Shown piece by piece: positions 29,743-40,126 of a stretch of 64,000 bases of DNA. The first letter of the stretch is position 1; each line of letters starts with the position of its first letter. A program made the translations under genes and the position numbers. Source of the stretch: Holophagales bacterium (GTDB lineage Bacteria > Acidobacteriota > Thermoanaerobaculia > Multivoradales > Multivoraceae). The notes beneath the pieces are model-generated. The model had not been told where the DNA came from. It saw nothing but the letters and a program-made list of their open reading frames with translations, and searched no databases. The DNA lies in NCBI GenBank assembly GCA_009837885.1, contig VXSP01000036.1, positions 86,035 to 150,034 of the forward strand. The letters are read 5' to 3'.

Positions 29743-30917
29743 GTGACGACTCCCGCGGCCCGCAGAGCCTCGATCTCGGTGTCTTCCAGCCCCGCTTCGG
29801 CGAGGATCTCGTCGCTGTGCTCGCCCAGCCCGGGCGCCCGGCTCCGCAGTTCGAAGGGCGTTCGCCGGAGCTGGACCGGCTGGCCCACGAGCCGCACCGG
29901 GCCGAGGTCCGGGTGCTCAAGCGGCACGGCAATGCCGGAGTGCTGGACCTGGGGGTCGGCGAAGGTCTGGCCCAGGTCGTACACCGGACCGCACGGCAGG
30001 CCGGCGTCGTTCAGACGCGCGACGATCTCGTCCACCTTGAAGCGCCGGGTCAGGTCAGCGACCTCCTCCTCGAGCCGCGCCCGGTTGGCGACACGACCGG
30101 CGGTGTTCCTGTACTCCGTCCGCTCGAGCAGTTCCTGGCCACCGAGGGCCTGGCACATGCCGCGGAAGTGCTTGTTACTCGTGGCTGCGACGTTGACCCA
30201 GCCGTCGGCCGCCGGGAAGGTCCCCATCGGCGCGATCGTCGGGTGGTGGTTGCCCTGTTGGCCGGGGACTTCACCCTCGACCAGGTAGCGCGCGGCCTGA
30301 AAGTCGAGCATCCCGATCATCGCTTCGAGCAGCGAGGTCGTCACCCACTGCCCTTCGCCCGAACGCTCGCGCTCGCGAAGGGCCGCCAGGATGCCGAAGG
30401 CGAGGTAGAGGCCGGCCGCGAGGTCCGAGATCGCAGTGCCCACCCTCACCGGACCCTGACCGGGCAGCCCCGTCACCGACATCAAACCCCCCAGGCCCTG
30501 GGCGATCTGGTCGACGCCGCCCCGCTCCCGGTATGGACCCGTCTGGCCGAAGCCGGACACGCTGGCGTAGACGATCCGCGGGTTGACCGCCCTCACCGTC
30601 TCGTAGTCGAAGCCGAGCCGGTGCTTCACGTCGGCACGGTAGTTCTCGACCAGCACATCGGCGTCGCGGACGAGGCGCAGCAGCACCTCGCGGCCTTCGT
30701 CCTGCTTCAGGTCCAGCGTCAGGCAGCGCTTGTTGCGGTGGAGGTTCTGGTAGTCGTGGCCGAGCCGGCGGGAGATGCCGATGTCCTTGCCCGGCGCGGG
30801 CGGGCGTTCGATCCGCACCACGTCGGCGCCCCAGTCCGCGAGCTGTCGCACCGCCGTCGGCCCGGCGCGCGCGATCGTGAGGTCGAGGACCCGCAGGTCC
30901 GCCAGGGGGAGTGACAT
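29739..30917 (-). CDS. CaiB/BaiF family (class III) CoA-transferase
   Basis: A 392-residue protein of usual length for the family that includes formyl-CoA transferase. The N-terminus LADLRVLDLTIARAGPTAVRQLADWGADVV is typical although it has IARAGP where many have VLAGP. The catalytic Asp is expected in GTAISDLAAGLY (about residue 170). C-terminal family segments (GLPCGPVYDLGQTFADPQV) are present. It moves CoA between a donor and a carboxylic acid. With the crotonase-like protein downstream it suggests activation and processing of an unusual acid. The start ATG 30917 follows the DUF4336 stop after 9 bases. Confidence 0.93.
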   Translation of the reverse strand: MSLPLADLRVLDLTIARAGPTAVRQLADWGADVVRIERPPAPGKDIGISRRLGHDYQNLHRNKRCLTLDLKQDEGREVLLRLVRDADVLVENYRADVKHRLGFDYETVRAVNPRIVYASVSGFGQTGPYRERGGVDQIAQGLGGLMSVTGLPGQGPVRVGTAISDLAAGLYLAFGILAALRERERSGEGQWVTTSLLEAMIGMLDFQAARYLVEGEVPGQQGNHHPTIAPMGTFPAADGWVNVAATSNKHFRGMCQALGGQELLERTEYRNTAGRVANRARLEEEVADLTRRFKVDEIVARLNDAGLPCGPVYDLGQTFADPQVQHSGIAVPLEHPDLGPVRLVGQPVQLRRTPFELRSRAPGLGEHSDEILAEAGLEDTEIEALRAAGVVT

Positions 30918-30926
30918 GAGCCGGAC

Positions 30927-31661
30927 TCAGACCTCGGGTACCGGGACATTGACCGACTGCGCATCGGGCGGTCGCTCCAGGTCCCGCAAGAGCCAGGAAA
31001 GCGCCTTCTCGACCTCCCGCTTCGCGCCCTGCTCGACGATCTCCCCGTGGCAGGGAACGAGGCGGTCGAACGGACAACAGAGCACTCGGAGGCAGCTCGC
31101 CGCCGCCGCGGGCCGGTCCCGCACCGCCAGCCGGAGGACCCGGCTCTGCGCCACCCGGCCGTAGCCCCCGGTGAGCCGCAAGTAGGTCGTGACGGCCGGC
31201 CCCAGCCGCCGCCTGAGGTTGAAGAGGAGATCCGCAACCAGCAGCGAACCGCTCGGACGATGGACGAAGACGACTTCCTTGAAGGTCGGCATGCCCTCGA
31301 TGGGGATCGGCTGGATTTCGTCGCCCCAGGGCGCCGCGACCCCCAGCGTACCGGCAAACGTCACGTCCGGCCGCTTCCTTTCCAGCCCCGGCGCCGCGTG
31401 AACCTCCGCCCCCGGGAATCGTTCGACCGCCGCCGGCAAGTGAAGGTGATGGAACAGGTTCGGCGCGACGAAGTACTCCACGCGACCCAGTTCGCCGATC
31501 TCGGCTGCCAACGCCTCGTCCATCGGTCCCGTCGAGTGAATCCAAAGGCCTCCTGAGGCCAGCCGCACGACGGTCATCCGGCACGGCACCACGAAGCCCA
31601 ACCCGAACTTCTGGCGATGCTCGGCGCACCAGACGCCGGAGCAGATCTCCTGTAGGCCCAT
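30927..31661 (-). CDS. DUF4336 (metallo-beta-lactamase-like) protein, first gene of operon
   Basis: A 244-residue DUF4336 protein. The family has a metallo-beta-lactamase-like fold; here FFVAPN-type strand VEYFVAPNLFHHLHLPA supplies His residues and VHRPSGSLLVADLLFNL is characteristic. Enzyme activity is unknown in the family. I place the start at ATG 31661, because MGLQEICSGVW matches the usual family start and a TATACT box lies 7 bases upstream; GTG 31682 is the alternative. It leads the operon with the CoA-transferase, crotonase and ABC ATPase genes. Confidence 0.8.
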   Translation of the reverse strand: MGLQEICSGVWCAEHRQKFGLGFVVPCRMTVVRLASGGLWIHSTGPMDEALAAEIGELGRVEYFVAPNLFHHLHLPAAVERFPGAEVHAAPGLERKRPDVTFAGTLGVAAPWGDEIQPIPIEGMPTFKEVVFVHRPSGSLLVADLLFNLRRRLGPAVTTYLRLTGGYGRVAQSRVLRLAVRDRPAAAASCLRVLCCPFDRLVPCHGEIVEQGAKREVEKALSWLLRDLERPPDAQSVNVPVPEV

Positions 31662-31668
31662 CCGGGCA

Positions 31669-31674
31669 AGTATA
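31669..31674 (-). promoter_or_regulatory. Putative -10 box of DUF4336 operon, leaderless arrangement
   Basis: Minus-strand TATACT, 7 bases before ATG 31661; five of six bases match the sigma-70 -10 consensus. Confidence 0.5.
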
Positions 31675-31764
31675 GGAGTCACGACCGTCGCCGCCCCCCG
31701 GCTCGCCGCCTTCGATTCCGCCGCGAGCGACGCCCTGCCGACGAGGCGGCGGAGACCGCCCCGC

Positions 31765-32325
31765 TCAGAGTACGCCGTAGCGGAACAGCGCCATCAGGAG
31801 TCCGATGACCGTCGTAAAGAAGAGCAGCAACACCCGGTTCTCTCGCCGCAGGGCAGCGAACTGGGCGTCCATCCGCCCAAGAAGCTCCTCGCGAAGGTCG
31901 TTCATCCGACCGAGGAACTCCTCGCGAAGGTCGTTCATCCGACCGAGGAGCTCCTCGCGAAGGTCGTTCATCCGACCCACCAGGTCTCCCTTCACTCCGT
32001 CGAACCGGCCGTCGACGCCACCCAACCGCGCGTCGATGCCACCCAACCGCGCGTCGATGCCATCCAACCGCGCGTCGATGCCATCCAACCGCGCGTCGGT
32101 CGCGTCGAGTCGACCGCTCAGCCGGGCCTCGACCTGCCGCACTTCTCCCCGAAGATCCGCAAGGCCGACCTCGATCCTGGCGACCTGGTCTCCGACCCTG
32201 GCGAGCTGGTCCCTGGTCGCGAACCTGGACTCGCCGCGATCGATCTCGGCAATCACCGCCGCGGCCTGCCTCGGGTCGAGTCCGGCCTGCTCCAGCCGGG
32301 ATGCGGCGGCGCTTCGTTCATGCAT
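31765..32325 (-). CDS. Coiled-coil protein with C-terminal membrane anchor, heptad/undecad repeats
   Basis: Starting at ATG 32325, the product has 186 residues. The N-terminal part (ASRLEQAGLDPRQAAAVIAEI) is a short helical domain; the middle is a coiled coil built of repeats: four near-identical seven-residue units (RLDGIDA or RLGGIDA) and three 11-residue units (MNDLREELLGR). A hydrophobic helix (LLLFFTTVIGLLMALF) ends the protein, so it is probably tail-anchored. It resembles the DUF1640/phage-hemolysin-like coiled-coil group but I cannot assign a function. A second, shorter protein of similar layout is at 61258-61461. Upstream lies hemB on the other strand. Confidence 0.75.
   Translation of the reverse strand: MHERSAAASRLEQAGLDPRQAAAVIAEIDRGESRFATRDQLARVGDQVARIEVGLADLRGEVRQVEARLSGRLDATDARLDGIDARLDGIDARLGGIDARLGGVDGRFDGVKGDLVGRMNDLREELLGRMNDLREEFLGRMNDLREELLGRMDAQFAALRRENRVLLLFFTTVIGLLMALFRYGVL
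31879..31977. repeat. Three 33-bp tandem repeats inside coiled-coil gene
   Basis: Units at 31879-31911, 31912-31944 and 31945-31977 differ at very few bases and encode 11-residue coiled-coil repeats (MNDLREELLGR). Confidence 0.9.
32020..32103. repeat. Four 21-bp tandem repeats inside coiled-coil gene
   Basis: Units at 32020-32040, 32041-32061, 32062-32082 and 32083-32103 encode heptads of the form RLDGIDA or RLGGIDA. The first two units are identical; the third differs by one base and the fourth is more diverged at its end. Confidence 0.9.
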
Positions 32326-32450
32326 AGATTCTAGCTTGGTCAAGGCAGGCGTCCTCCATTGGTCGATTCCGGGCGCTGGTTGCGCCCTTGCTGACTCGGA
32401 CGGATTCCAGCGCTCGAACCCGGAGAGGCCGGGGCGCGGACAGGCCGGCG

Positions 32451-32456
32451 TAGAAT
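32451..32456 (+). promoter_or_regulatory. Putative -10 box of hemB, leaderless arrangement
   Basis: TAGAAT, 8 bases before ATG 32465. There is no ribosome site in the gap. Confidence 0.5.
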
Positions 32457-32464
32457 CCACCGCC

Positions 32465-33445
32465 ATGCAGTCGATGCCCATTCGTCCCCGGCGCAACCGC
32501 CGTTCGGCGGCGATCCGATCGCTGATCCGCGAGACCGACCTCGGACCGGATCGGCTGATCTACCCGCTCTTCGTCATGGAGGGCAGCGACGAGGCCGAGC
32601 CGATCGACTCGATGCCCGGGCAGGCGCGACTGAGCATCGATCGCCTGGTTGCCGAAAGCCGCGCCGCGCACGCCCTCGGGGTACCGGCCGTGGCGCTGTT
32701 CCCGGCCGTGGACGACGAACTGAAGGACCGCACCGCCAGCGGCGCGCTGGACCCGGACGGTCTCGTCCAGCGCGCCGTGCGTGAGCTGAAGTCGGCGCTC
32801 CCCGAGATGCTCGTGATCACGGACGTGGCGATGGACCCGTACTCCAGCGACGGTCACGACGGACTGGTCGAGGACGGCGAGATCGTGAACGACCCGACGC
32901 TCGAGATCCTCGCCGCCACCGCGGTCTCCCAGGCCGACGCCGGCGCCGACGTCATCGCCCCCTCGGACATGATGGACGGCCGGGTGCGGGCGATTCGCAC
33001 CGCTCTCGACGCCGCCGGCCACGACCAGGTGGGGATCCTCAGCTACACGTCGAAGTACGCCTCGCACTTCTACGGCCCGTTCCGCGACGCCCTGGACTCG
33101 GCGCCCCGCGCCGGCGACAAGAAGACGTACCAGATGGACCCGGCGAACGTCCGCGAGGCGGTGCGCGAGGCGCGGCTGGACGTCGAGGAAGGGGCGGACG
33201 TGGTCATGGTGAAGCCCGCCCTCGCCTACCTCGACGTGATCCGCGCCGTCCGCGACGCGGTCGACCTGCCGGTCGCCGCCTACCAGGTGAGCGGCGAGTA
33301 CGCGATGATCCAGGCCGTCGCCACGAACGGCTGGATGGAAGGCGACGCACTGATGCTGGAAACGCTGACCGCCATCCGGCGCGCGGGCGCGGACATGATC
33401 CTGACCTACTTCGCGCGGCGCTGCGCCGAGGTCCTGAGCCGCTAG
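32465..33445 (+). CDS. hemB: Porphobilinogen synthase (delta-aminolevulinate dehydratase)
   Basis: From ATG 32465 the product has 326 residues, the normal length. It condenses two 5-aminolevulinates to porphobilinogen in tetrapyrrole synthesis. The active-site Lys pair is visible: Lys197 in SYTSKYASHF and the Schiff-base Lys250 in VMVKPALAYLD. The metal loop reads DVAMDPYSSDGHDG; the three zinc-binding Cys of the zinc-type enzymes are absent and Asp residues stand in their place, so this belongs to the magnesium-type, zinc-independent group. Long in-frame sequence upstream is antisense to the coiled-coil gene. ATG 32474 is an alternative start. Confidence 0.97.
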   Translation: MQSMPIRPRRNRRSAAIRSLIRETDLGPDRLIYPLFVMEGSDEAEPIDSMPGQARLSIDRLVAESRAAHALGVPAVALFPAVDDELKDRTASGALDPDGLVQRAVRELKSALPEMLVITDVAMDPYSSDGHDGLVEDGEIVNDPTLEILAATAVSQADAGADVIAPSDMMDGRVRAIRTALDAAGHDQVGILSYTSKYASHFYGPFRDALDSAPRAGDKKTYQMDPANVREAVREARLDVEEGADVVMVKPALAYLDVIRAVRDAVDLPVAAYQVSGEYAMIQAVATNGWMEGDALMLETLTAIRRAGADMILTYFARRCAEVLSR

Positions 33446-33453
33446 CGCATTCG

Positions 33454-33477
33454 CCGCGCCGCTAGCGGGCGGCGCGG
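33454..33477. terminator. Hairpin between convergent hemB and methyltransferase genes
   Basis: A perfect 9-bp GC stem (CCGCGCCGC 33454-33462 with GCGGCGCGG 33469-33477, loop TAGCGG) overlaps the 3' end of the methyltransferase gene. No T tract follows on either strand, so it may only stall or protect both transcripts. Confidence 0.45.
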
Positions 33478-34171
33478 AACAGGAACAGGTGCTGGGTCGG
33501 CAGCGAGTCGATCCGGGAGGCGAGCTCGTAGCCCGCCGGCAACCACTCCTTCATCACCTGCTCGATCGACATCCGGTGGTCCAGCTTGATGTGAGCCGCG
33601 CTGCGGCCCTCCAGGCGGAACTCGACGAGGGCGATGACGCCGTCGGGCGCGAGCGCCTCCCGCATCGCATGGAGCATCGGTTCGGGCTGGGAGAACTCGT
33701 GGTACACGTCGACGATGAGCATCAGGTCGACCTCGCCCTCAGGCAGGTTCGGATCGTCTTCGGTGCCCAGCACCATGCTGATGTTCGTGATCCCTTCTCG
33801 ATCCGCTAGCTCCGATGCGATCCGGAGCATCTGCGGCTGAATGTCGTTGCACAGCACCGTGCCCTCGGGGCCGACCGCTTCCGCCAGACGGCGCGCGTGG
33901 TAACCCGAGCCGCAGCCGATGTCGACGACCAGCATCCCCTCTTCGAGCGGCAGGGCCGCGATCAGGGCGTCGGGGTTCTCCTCTTCGATGCGGGTCGCCC
34001 GCTCCAGCCAGCCGGCGCCGCGGAACGACATGACGTCGGCGATCTTCCGGCCCTTGTAGGTGCCCGGCTCGTCGACGGTCTGGGCCGCTGCCGGCGGCAG
34101 CGAAACCGCAAGCGCGGCCAGCAGGACGACCGCGACGGTCGCTCCCTGCGGTCCGCAAGTCCCGGGCTGCG

Positions 34172-34199
<28 letters not shown>
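33462..34199 (-). CDS. Class I SAM-dependent methyltransferase with export signal
   Basis: The start ATG 34199 lies inside the 3' end of the S9 peptidase gene (28-base overlap) and gives 245 residues. Residues 1 to about 38 form a convincing signal peptide (VAVVLLAALAVSLPPAAAQ). The mature part is a class I methyltransferase: motif I VDIGCGSGYHARRLAE, acidic residue after strand 2 (LCNDIQPQML), then DLMLIVDVYHEF. The target is unknown. SAM is not expected in the periplasm, which makes an exported member odd; such proteins are nevertheless annotated in several Gram-negative groups. Translation is probably coupled to the peptidase gene. Confidence 0.85.
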
Positions 34200-36241
<2,042 letters not shown>

Positions 36242-36311
36242 GGCTGGGGCGCACGCTATCGCAAGAATCCGGGGCACCCGGGTGCTAGAGTGCCGTTCCG
36301 TACGACCCATC

Positions 36312-37100
36312 ATGAGAGTTCCCATCCTCCTTGTCTCGACGCTCCTGAGTTCGGCCGTCGCGGCCCAGCCGAACCAGCTCACGACGGCCAGGCTGGACGG
36401 CGATGTACTGCGGCTGGACGTTTCCGCTAACCCGCAGGCAGTGCGTCACTTCCCCTTGGCCAGCCCACCGCGCGTGGTCATCGACCTCTTCGGAATCGAT
36501 CGGTCCGCGGCCGAGCTACCGAGACCGCCACAGGGCAGCTCGGCGTTTGAGGTGCGTACCGGCGAGCACGCCGACTTCCTGCGCGTCGTCGTCGACCTGC
36601 GGTCGGCTCTGCCGTCCTACCAGGTACGCCAGTCGGAAGGACTCATCGAGGTCGGTCTCGGCTCCGGCAGCCTGCCGCCATCGGCGACTGGCGTGCTGAT
36701 CGGGGAGTCGCCGGCTCCGGGATCGCCGTCAGCACCACGCCCGGTTGCCGCTCCAGTAGTCGACGTCGCCGTCGAGGCCACGCCAGGCGCGCAGCCGGCG
36801 GCGCCGACCCCTTCCGTGTCGCCGGCTCCGACCGGCAGCGAACTGCAGAACCTCGACGACCTGACGACCGACGAACTGCTCGCCCTGATCGACGCGGAAC
36901 TCGCAGCAGCCGGGCTCGATCAGCAGCAGTCGGCTGAAGAGCTGATCGAGCAGGTCGAGGCCGAACTCGCCGCCCGCCCCGGCATCCCGGCCGTCTCAGA
37001 GGCGCCGGCCGAGCCGGAAGAGCGGGCGCCCGTCCAGGAAGGCGACCCCGAAGATCGACCGCCGTTCCGCTTCATCGACGAGGAACCGGACGACCAATAG
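36312..37100 (+). CDS. Exported AMIN-domain protein
   Basis: From ATG 36312 the product has 262 residues. A signal peptide (MRVPILLVSTLLSSAVAAQ) precedes an AMIN domain (about 20-115; LDGDVLRLDVSANPQAVRHF, then RVVIDLFGI), a beta-domain that targets amidases and PilQ secretins to the cell envelope. The rest is a Pro/Ala-rich linker and a low-complexity acidic tail with the helix LDDLTTDELLALIDAELAAA, ending PPFRFIDEEPDDQ. No catalytic or secretin domain is attached. It may localise to the peptidoglycan as a partner of envelope machinery, but no pilus or division gene is nearby. It is divergent from the S9 peptidase gene. Confidence 0.8.
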   Translation: MRVPILLVSTLLSSAVAAQPNQLTTARLDGDVLRLDVSANPQAVRHFPLASPPRVVIDLFGIDRSAAELPRPPQGSSAFEVRTGEHADFLRVVVDLRSALPSYQVRQSEGLIEVGLGSGSLPPSATGVLIGESPAPGSPSAPRPVAAPVVDVAVEATPGAQPAAPTPSVSPAPTGSELQNLDDLTTDELLALIDAELAAAGLDQQQSAEELIEQVEAELAARPGIPAVSEAPAEPEERAPVQEGDPEDRPPFRFIDEEPDDQ

Positions 37101-37175
37101 CGTCGCCGGCTAGAACCGGCGGCTGAGTGCAAGGGCTTCGCCCCAGGCGGGTCAGACGACCCGCGCACCCAGTCT

Positions 37176-37682
37176 TCAACACCAGAAGCACCAGTGGTAG
37201 GGCGGCCGGAAGTAGGTGATCAGCCGGCCGCAGACGATGACGCCGATCCAGCAGGCCAGGGAGATCGCCGCCGCGGTCCGGGCACTCGCCGGGGCCGCGG
37301 CGCCGGCGGCGGCCGCCTTCACCGGGCGATACGCGAAACGGTAGAAGACCAGGATGTTGAAACCGGCGATCGCCATCAGCGACAGCTTGATCTGGAACGC
37401 CGGGTTGTAGAGATACTGGTTCGGAGCGCTGACCACGAACAGGAAGCCGGTGCACAGGTTGAGGGCGTAGCCGCCGACGCCCCAGGGCACGAGCCGGTGC
37501 AGCGCGCCCATCGGCACGCCCCGCGCGACCCCGAGCAGGCGAAGGTCCCAGAGCCCGATGCAGCCGATCAGCAGGGAGAGACCCAGGAAGTGTAGAGACT
37601 CCACCGTCGGCCAGCCCCAGGAGGTGTGCATGAAGTTGTAGATGCCACTCTTCTGGCCGATCGAGTACAGCAGGTCTTCCAT
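37176..37682 (-). CDS. Four-helix membrane protein, unknown function (copy B)
   Basis: From ATG 37682 the product has 168 residues with about four membrane helices (VESLHFLGLSLLIGCIGLWD, LNLCTGFLFVVSA, the segment near IAGFNILVFY, and AAAISLACWIGVIVCGRL). It ends in PPYHWCFWC. It shares its layout, including a His-containing first helix followed by DLRLLGVARGVP, with the gene immediately upstream (DLRILGVAPGVP), so the two look like divergent paralogues. The 20-base gap implies co-transcription. I do not recognise a characterised family; conserved His residues in the helices could bind heme or copper, which is inference only. Confidence 0.75.
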   Translation of the reverse strand: MEDLLYSIGQKSGIYNFMHTSWGWPTVESLHFLGLSLLIGCIGLWDLRLLGVARGVPMGALHRLVPWGVGGYALNLCTGFLFVVSAPNQYLYNPAFQIKLSLMAIAGFNILVFYRFAYRPVKAAAAGAAAPASARTAAAISLACWIGVIVCGRLITYFRPPYHWCFWC

Positions 37683-37702
37683 GGCCTCGCCCGTTCCCCG
37701 TC

Positions 37703-38206
37703 TCAGTACAGCAGGTGCGAGGCCAGCATGACTTTCGCGGTGTAGGCGAGAAAGCGGCCGGAGGTGATGACGGCGACCCAGAGAACGAGCGATACCGCCG
37801 CCAGCACCCTCTCCTTCCCGGGCGCCGGCGCCGCGTCGTGGCGTGAGTCCCCCAACACGCCGCGCATCAGCGCTCTCATGATCCAGAGCGCCGCGACGAT
37901 CGCCGCCAGCTTGAAGTAGAAGACCGGGTTGGTCAGGGCCTTGGCGGGGTACGCCAGAAGCAGCGCGAGTCCCGACAACGTGACAACCGCGAGGCTTGCC
38001 CACAGCACCGGCAGGTAGCGCCGCATGAGCGACCGGGGCACGCCCGGGGCGACGCCCAGGATGCGGAGGTCGGTCACCACGTGGACGCCGGCCACGAAGG
38101 CCATTCCGATCGAATGGAAGACGAGGCTCGAGAAGAACGCACCGCCCGACTCCCGCATCCAGGTCGACGGGCGGGTCTCTTCGAGCCAGATCAGAAAGTC
38201 GATCAC
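37703..38206 (-). CDS. Four-helix membrane protein, unknown function (copy A)
   Basis: A 167-residue protein with about four membrane helices (FFSSLVFHSIGMAFVAGVHV, LWASLAVVTLSGLALLLAY, FYFKLAAIVAALWIM, VLAAVSLVLWVAVITSGRFL). The motif DLRILGVAPGVPRS matches DLRLLGVARGVPMG of the downstream gene. It starts 21 bases after the DUF885 gene and is followed after 20 bases by its paralogue, forming a three-gene operon. Function unknown; the pair might form a heterodimer. Confidence 0.75.
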   Translation of the reverse strand: MIDFLIWLEETRPSTWMRESGGAFFSSLVFHSIGMAFVAGVHVVTDLRILGVAPGVPRSLMRRYLPVLWASLAVVTLSGLALLLAYPAKALTNPVFYFKLAAIVAALWIMRALMRGVLGDSRHDAAPAPGKERVLAAVSLVLWVAVITSGRFLAYTAKVMLASHLLY

Positions 38207-38227
38207 CGTCGCGACACGCGCCCGGCG

Positions 38228-39994
38228 TTACTGGCGCTGCTCTTCGATCCAGGCGTTGATCAGCTCTTCCAGGATGTCCAGCGGCACGGAGCCGTTGGCG
38301 AGCACGGCGTCGTGGAAGTGGCGGACATCGAAGTCGCTGCCCAGGGCCTCCTCGGCCCGCCCGCGCAGTTCCCGGATCTTCAGTTCGCCCATCTTGTAGG
38401 CCAGCGCCTGGCCCGGCCAACTGATGTAGCGGTCCGTCTCGGTCGTGACCTCGTGCAGCGAGAGCGCGGTGTTCTCGGCCAGGTAGTCGAGCATCTGCTG
38501 GCGCGTCCAGCCCATGGCGTGCACTCCGGTGTCGACGACCAGCCGGCAGGCCCGCCAGATCTCGTAGGTCAGGCGGCCGAAGTTGCTGTAGGGATCCTCG
38601 TAGATGCCCGCCTCGAGCCCGAGGTACTCGGCGTACAGGCCCCAGCCCTCGCCGAAGGCCGAGAGGTAGTCGTGCCGGCGGAACTCCGGTCCGGCGTCGA
38701 TCTCGGCCGCGAGCGCGGTCTGGAGGTGATGACCGGGCACCGCCTCGTGCAGGGTGAGCGCTGCGAGCGCGTAGAGGGGCCGGCTCGGGAGGTTGTACGT
38801 GTTGACCCAGTAGATGCCGGGCTGGGTGCTGTTGTAGGGGGCCGACACGTAGCGGCCGGCGGTGTACTTCGGCGCCATGTGGTCGGGGACCGGCTCGACC
38901 GTGTAGGGAACCCGCGGCAGGGTCGCGAACAGGGACGGCAGCTTGCCGTCCATCGTCTTGGCGATCCAGGCGGCGCGTTCCAGCAGCTCCTGCGCGGTCT
39001 TCGGGTAGAAGCGCGGGTCGGTGCGCAGGAAGTCGAGGAACTCGGCGTAGGACCCCTCGAAGCCGATCTCCCGGATCACATCCGCCATCTCGGCCCGGAT
39101 CCGCGCGACCTCGCTGAGGCCGATCTCGTGGACCTCCTGCGGCGTCACGTCGAGGGTGGTGAACCAGCGCACCTGCTCCGCGTAGTACGCCTCGCCGTCC
39201 GGCAGGTCGGAGGCGCCGACGGTCTCCCTGGCGCCCGGCAGGTACTCACCGACGAAGAAGTCATGGAACCCCTGGTAGGCAGGCACCACCGCCTCGGTGA
39301 TCGCCGCCTCGGCATCCGTCAGGATCCGCTCGCGGTCCATCTCCCCGACGGACGCCGGCACCTCCTCGAAAGGCGCCCAGAAGGCGCTGTCCCTCGGGTC
39401 GTCGACGATGTGGGCGGAGATCGTGTCCTCGTAGCCCTCGAGCGTCACCCGCGGCAGGGTGAAGCCGCGCTCGATCCCCGCGCGCATGTGGCCCTGCTGC
39501 TGCTCGAAGTAGGCGGGGATGGCCCGCATCCTGGCGATGTAGTCGTCGTAGTGGTCCGCCGTCCGGAACGGCATCGGGCGGTACATGCGGGCGAACCCCA
39601 TGTGGAAGCCGGAGTCCGCGTTGAGCGGCATCTGATAGCCGCCGAACTCGAAGCCCTGCACGCTGCTCCGAAGCTGGCGCTCGAACATCCGCGCGTTGAT
39701 CCGGTCCGCCGCGCTGAGGCCGGAGACGTCGATCTCCTCGAACCGCCGCAACACGTCGCGGCGCCGTTCCACGCGGCGTTCGATCGCCTCCAGGCTGACG
39801 TCAGCCAGTTCGTCGTTTCGGCTGTGATCGCCGACGCTCGTCGCGAACTGCGGACTCTCGACGAGCCTCGCCGCCCACTCTTCGTCGAACAGTGCGTAGA
39901 GCTGCTCCCGCGCATCCTGGGGCGGCGCACAGGCGACGAACGCGGTAAGCATCGGCAGCGCAAGGGCCATCCACTGCAGTCGTACTCTGCTCAT
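38228..39994 (-). CDS. DUF885 family lipoprotein, predicted metallopeptidase
   Basis: From ATG 39994 the product has 588 residues. The start region MSRVRLQWMALALPMLTAFVAC is a lipoprotein signal with the lipobox Cys near residue 22. The family motif TLHEAVPGHHLQ holds His416, Glu417 and His422, a probable metal site. Other DUF885 segments are YYAEQVRWFTTLDVTP and AFGEGWGLYAEYLGLE. DUF885 proteins are widespread in Acidobacteriota and Bacteroidetes and are taken to be peptidases, though few are characterised. It leads an operon with two small membrane proteins. TAGGGT lies 11 bases before the ATG. TTG 40006 is an in-frame alternative. Confidence 0.9.
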   Translation of the reverse strand: MSRVRLQWMALALPMLTAFVACAPPQDAREQLYALFDEEWAARLVESPQFATSVGDHSRNDELADVSLEAIERRVERRRDVLRRFEEIDVSGLSAADRINARMFERQLRSSVQGFEFGGYQMPLNADSGFHMGFARMYRPMPFRTADHYDDYIARMRAIPAYFEQQQGHMRAGIERGFTLPRVTLEGYEDTISAHIVDDPRDSAFWAPFEEVPASVGEMDRERILTDAEAAITEAVVPAYQGFHDFFVGEYLPGARETVGASDLPDGEAYYAEQVRWFTTLDVTPQEVHEIGLSEVARIRAEMADVIREIGFEGSYAEFLDFLRTDPRFYPKTAQELLERAAWIAKTMDGKLPSLFATLPRVPYTVEPVPDHMAPKYTAGRYVSAPYNSTQPGIYWVNTYNLPSRPLYALAALTLHEAVPGHHLQTALAAEIDAGPEFRRHDYLSAFGEGWGLYAEYLGLEAGIYEDPYSNFGRLTYEIWRACRLVVDTGVHAMGWTRQQMLDYLAENTALSLHEVTTETDRYISWPGQALAYKMGELKIRELRGRAEEALGSDFDVRHFHDAVLANGSVPLDILEELINAWIEEQRQ

Positions 39995-40126
39995 CGGGAG
40001 CGGCAACCCTATCGAAGCGTCGCCGACGCCTGCGCGGGAGAAACTGGCTGCGCCGGCGCCCTCGCTGGCATCCGGCGCGAAGCGCCGGTTTCCGGACCTT
40101 CTACCGCGCTAGGATTCCCCGCGCGC

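Noticed and set aside
31879..32103. Short regularly spaced repeats that could suggest a CRISPR array
   Set aside because: There are no unique spacers; units abut directly, are in frame and encode coiled-coil heptads and undecads.
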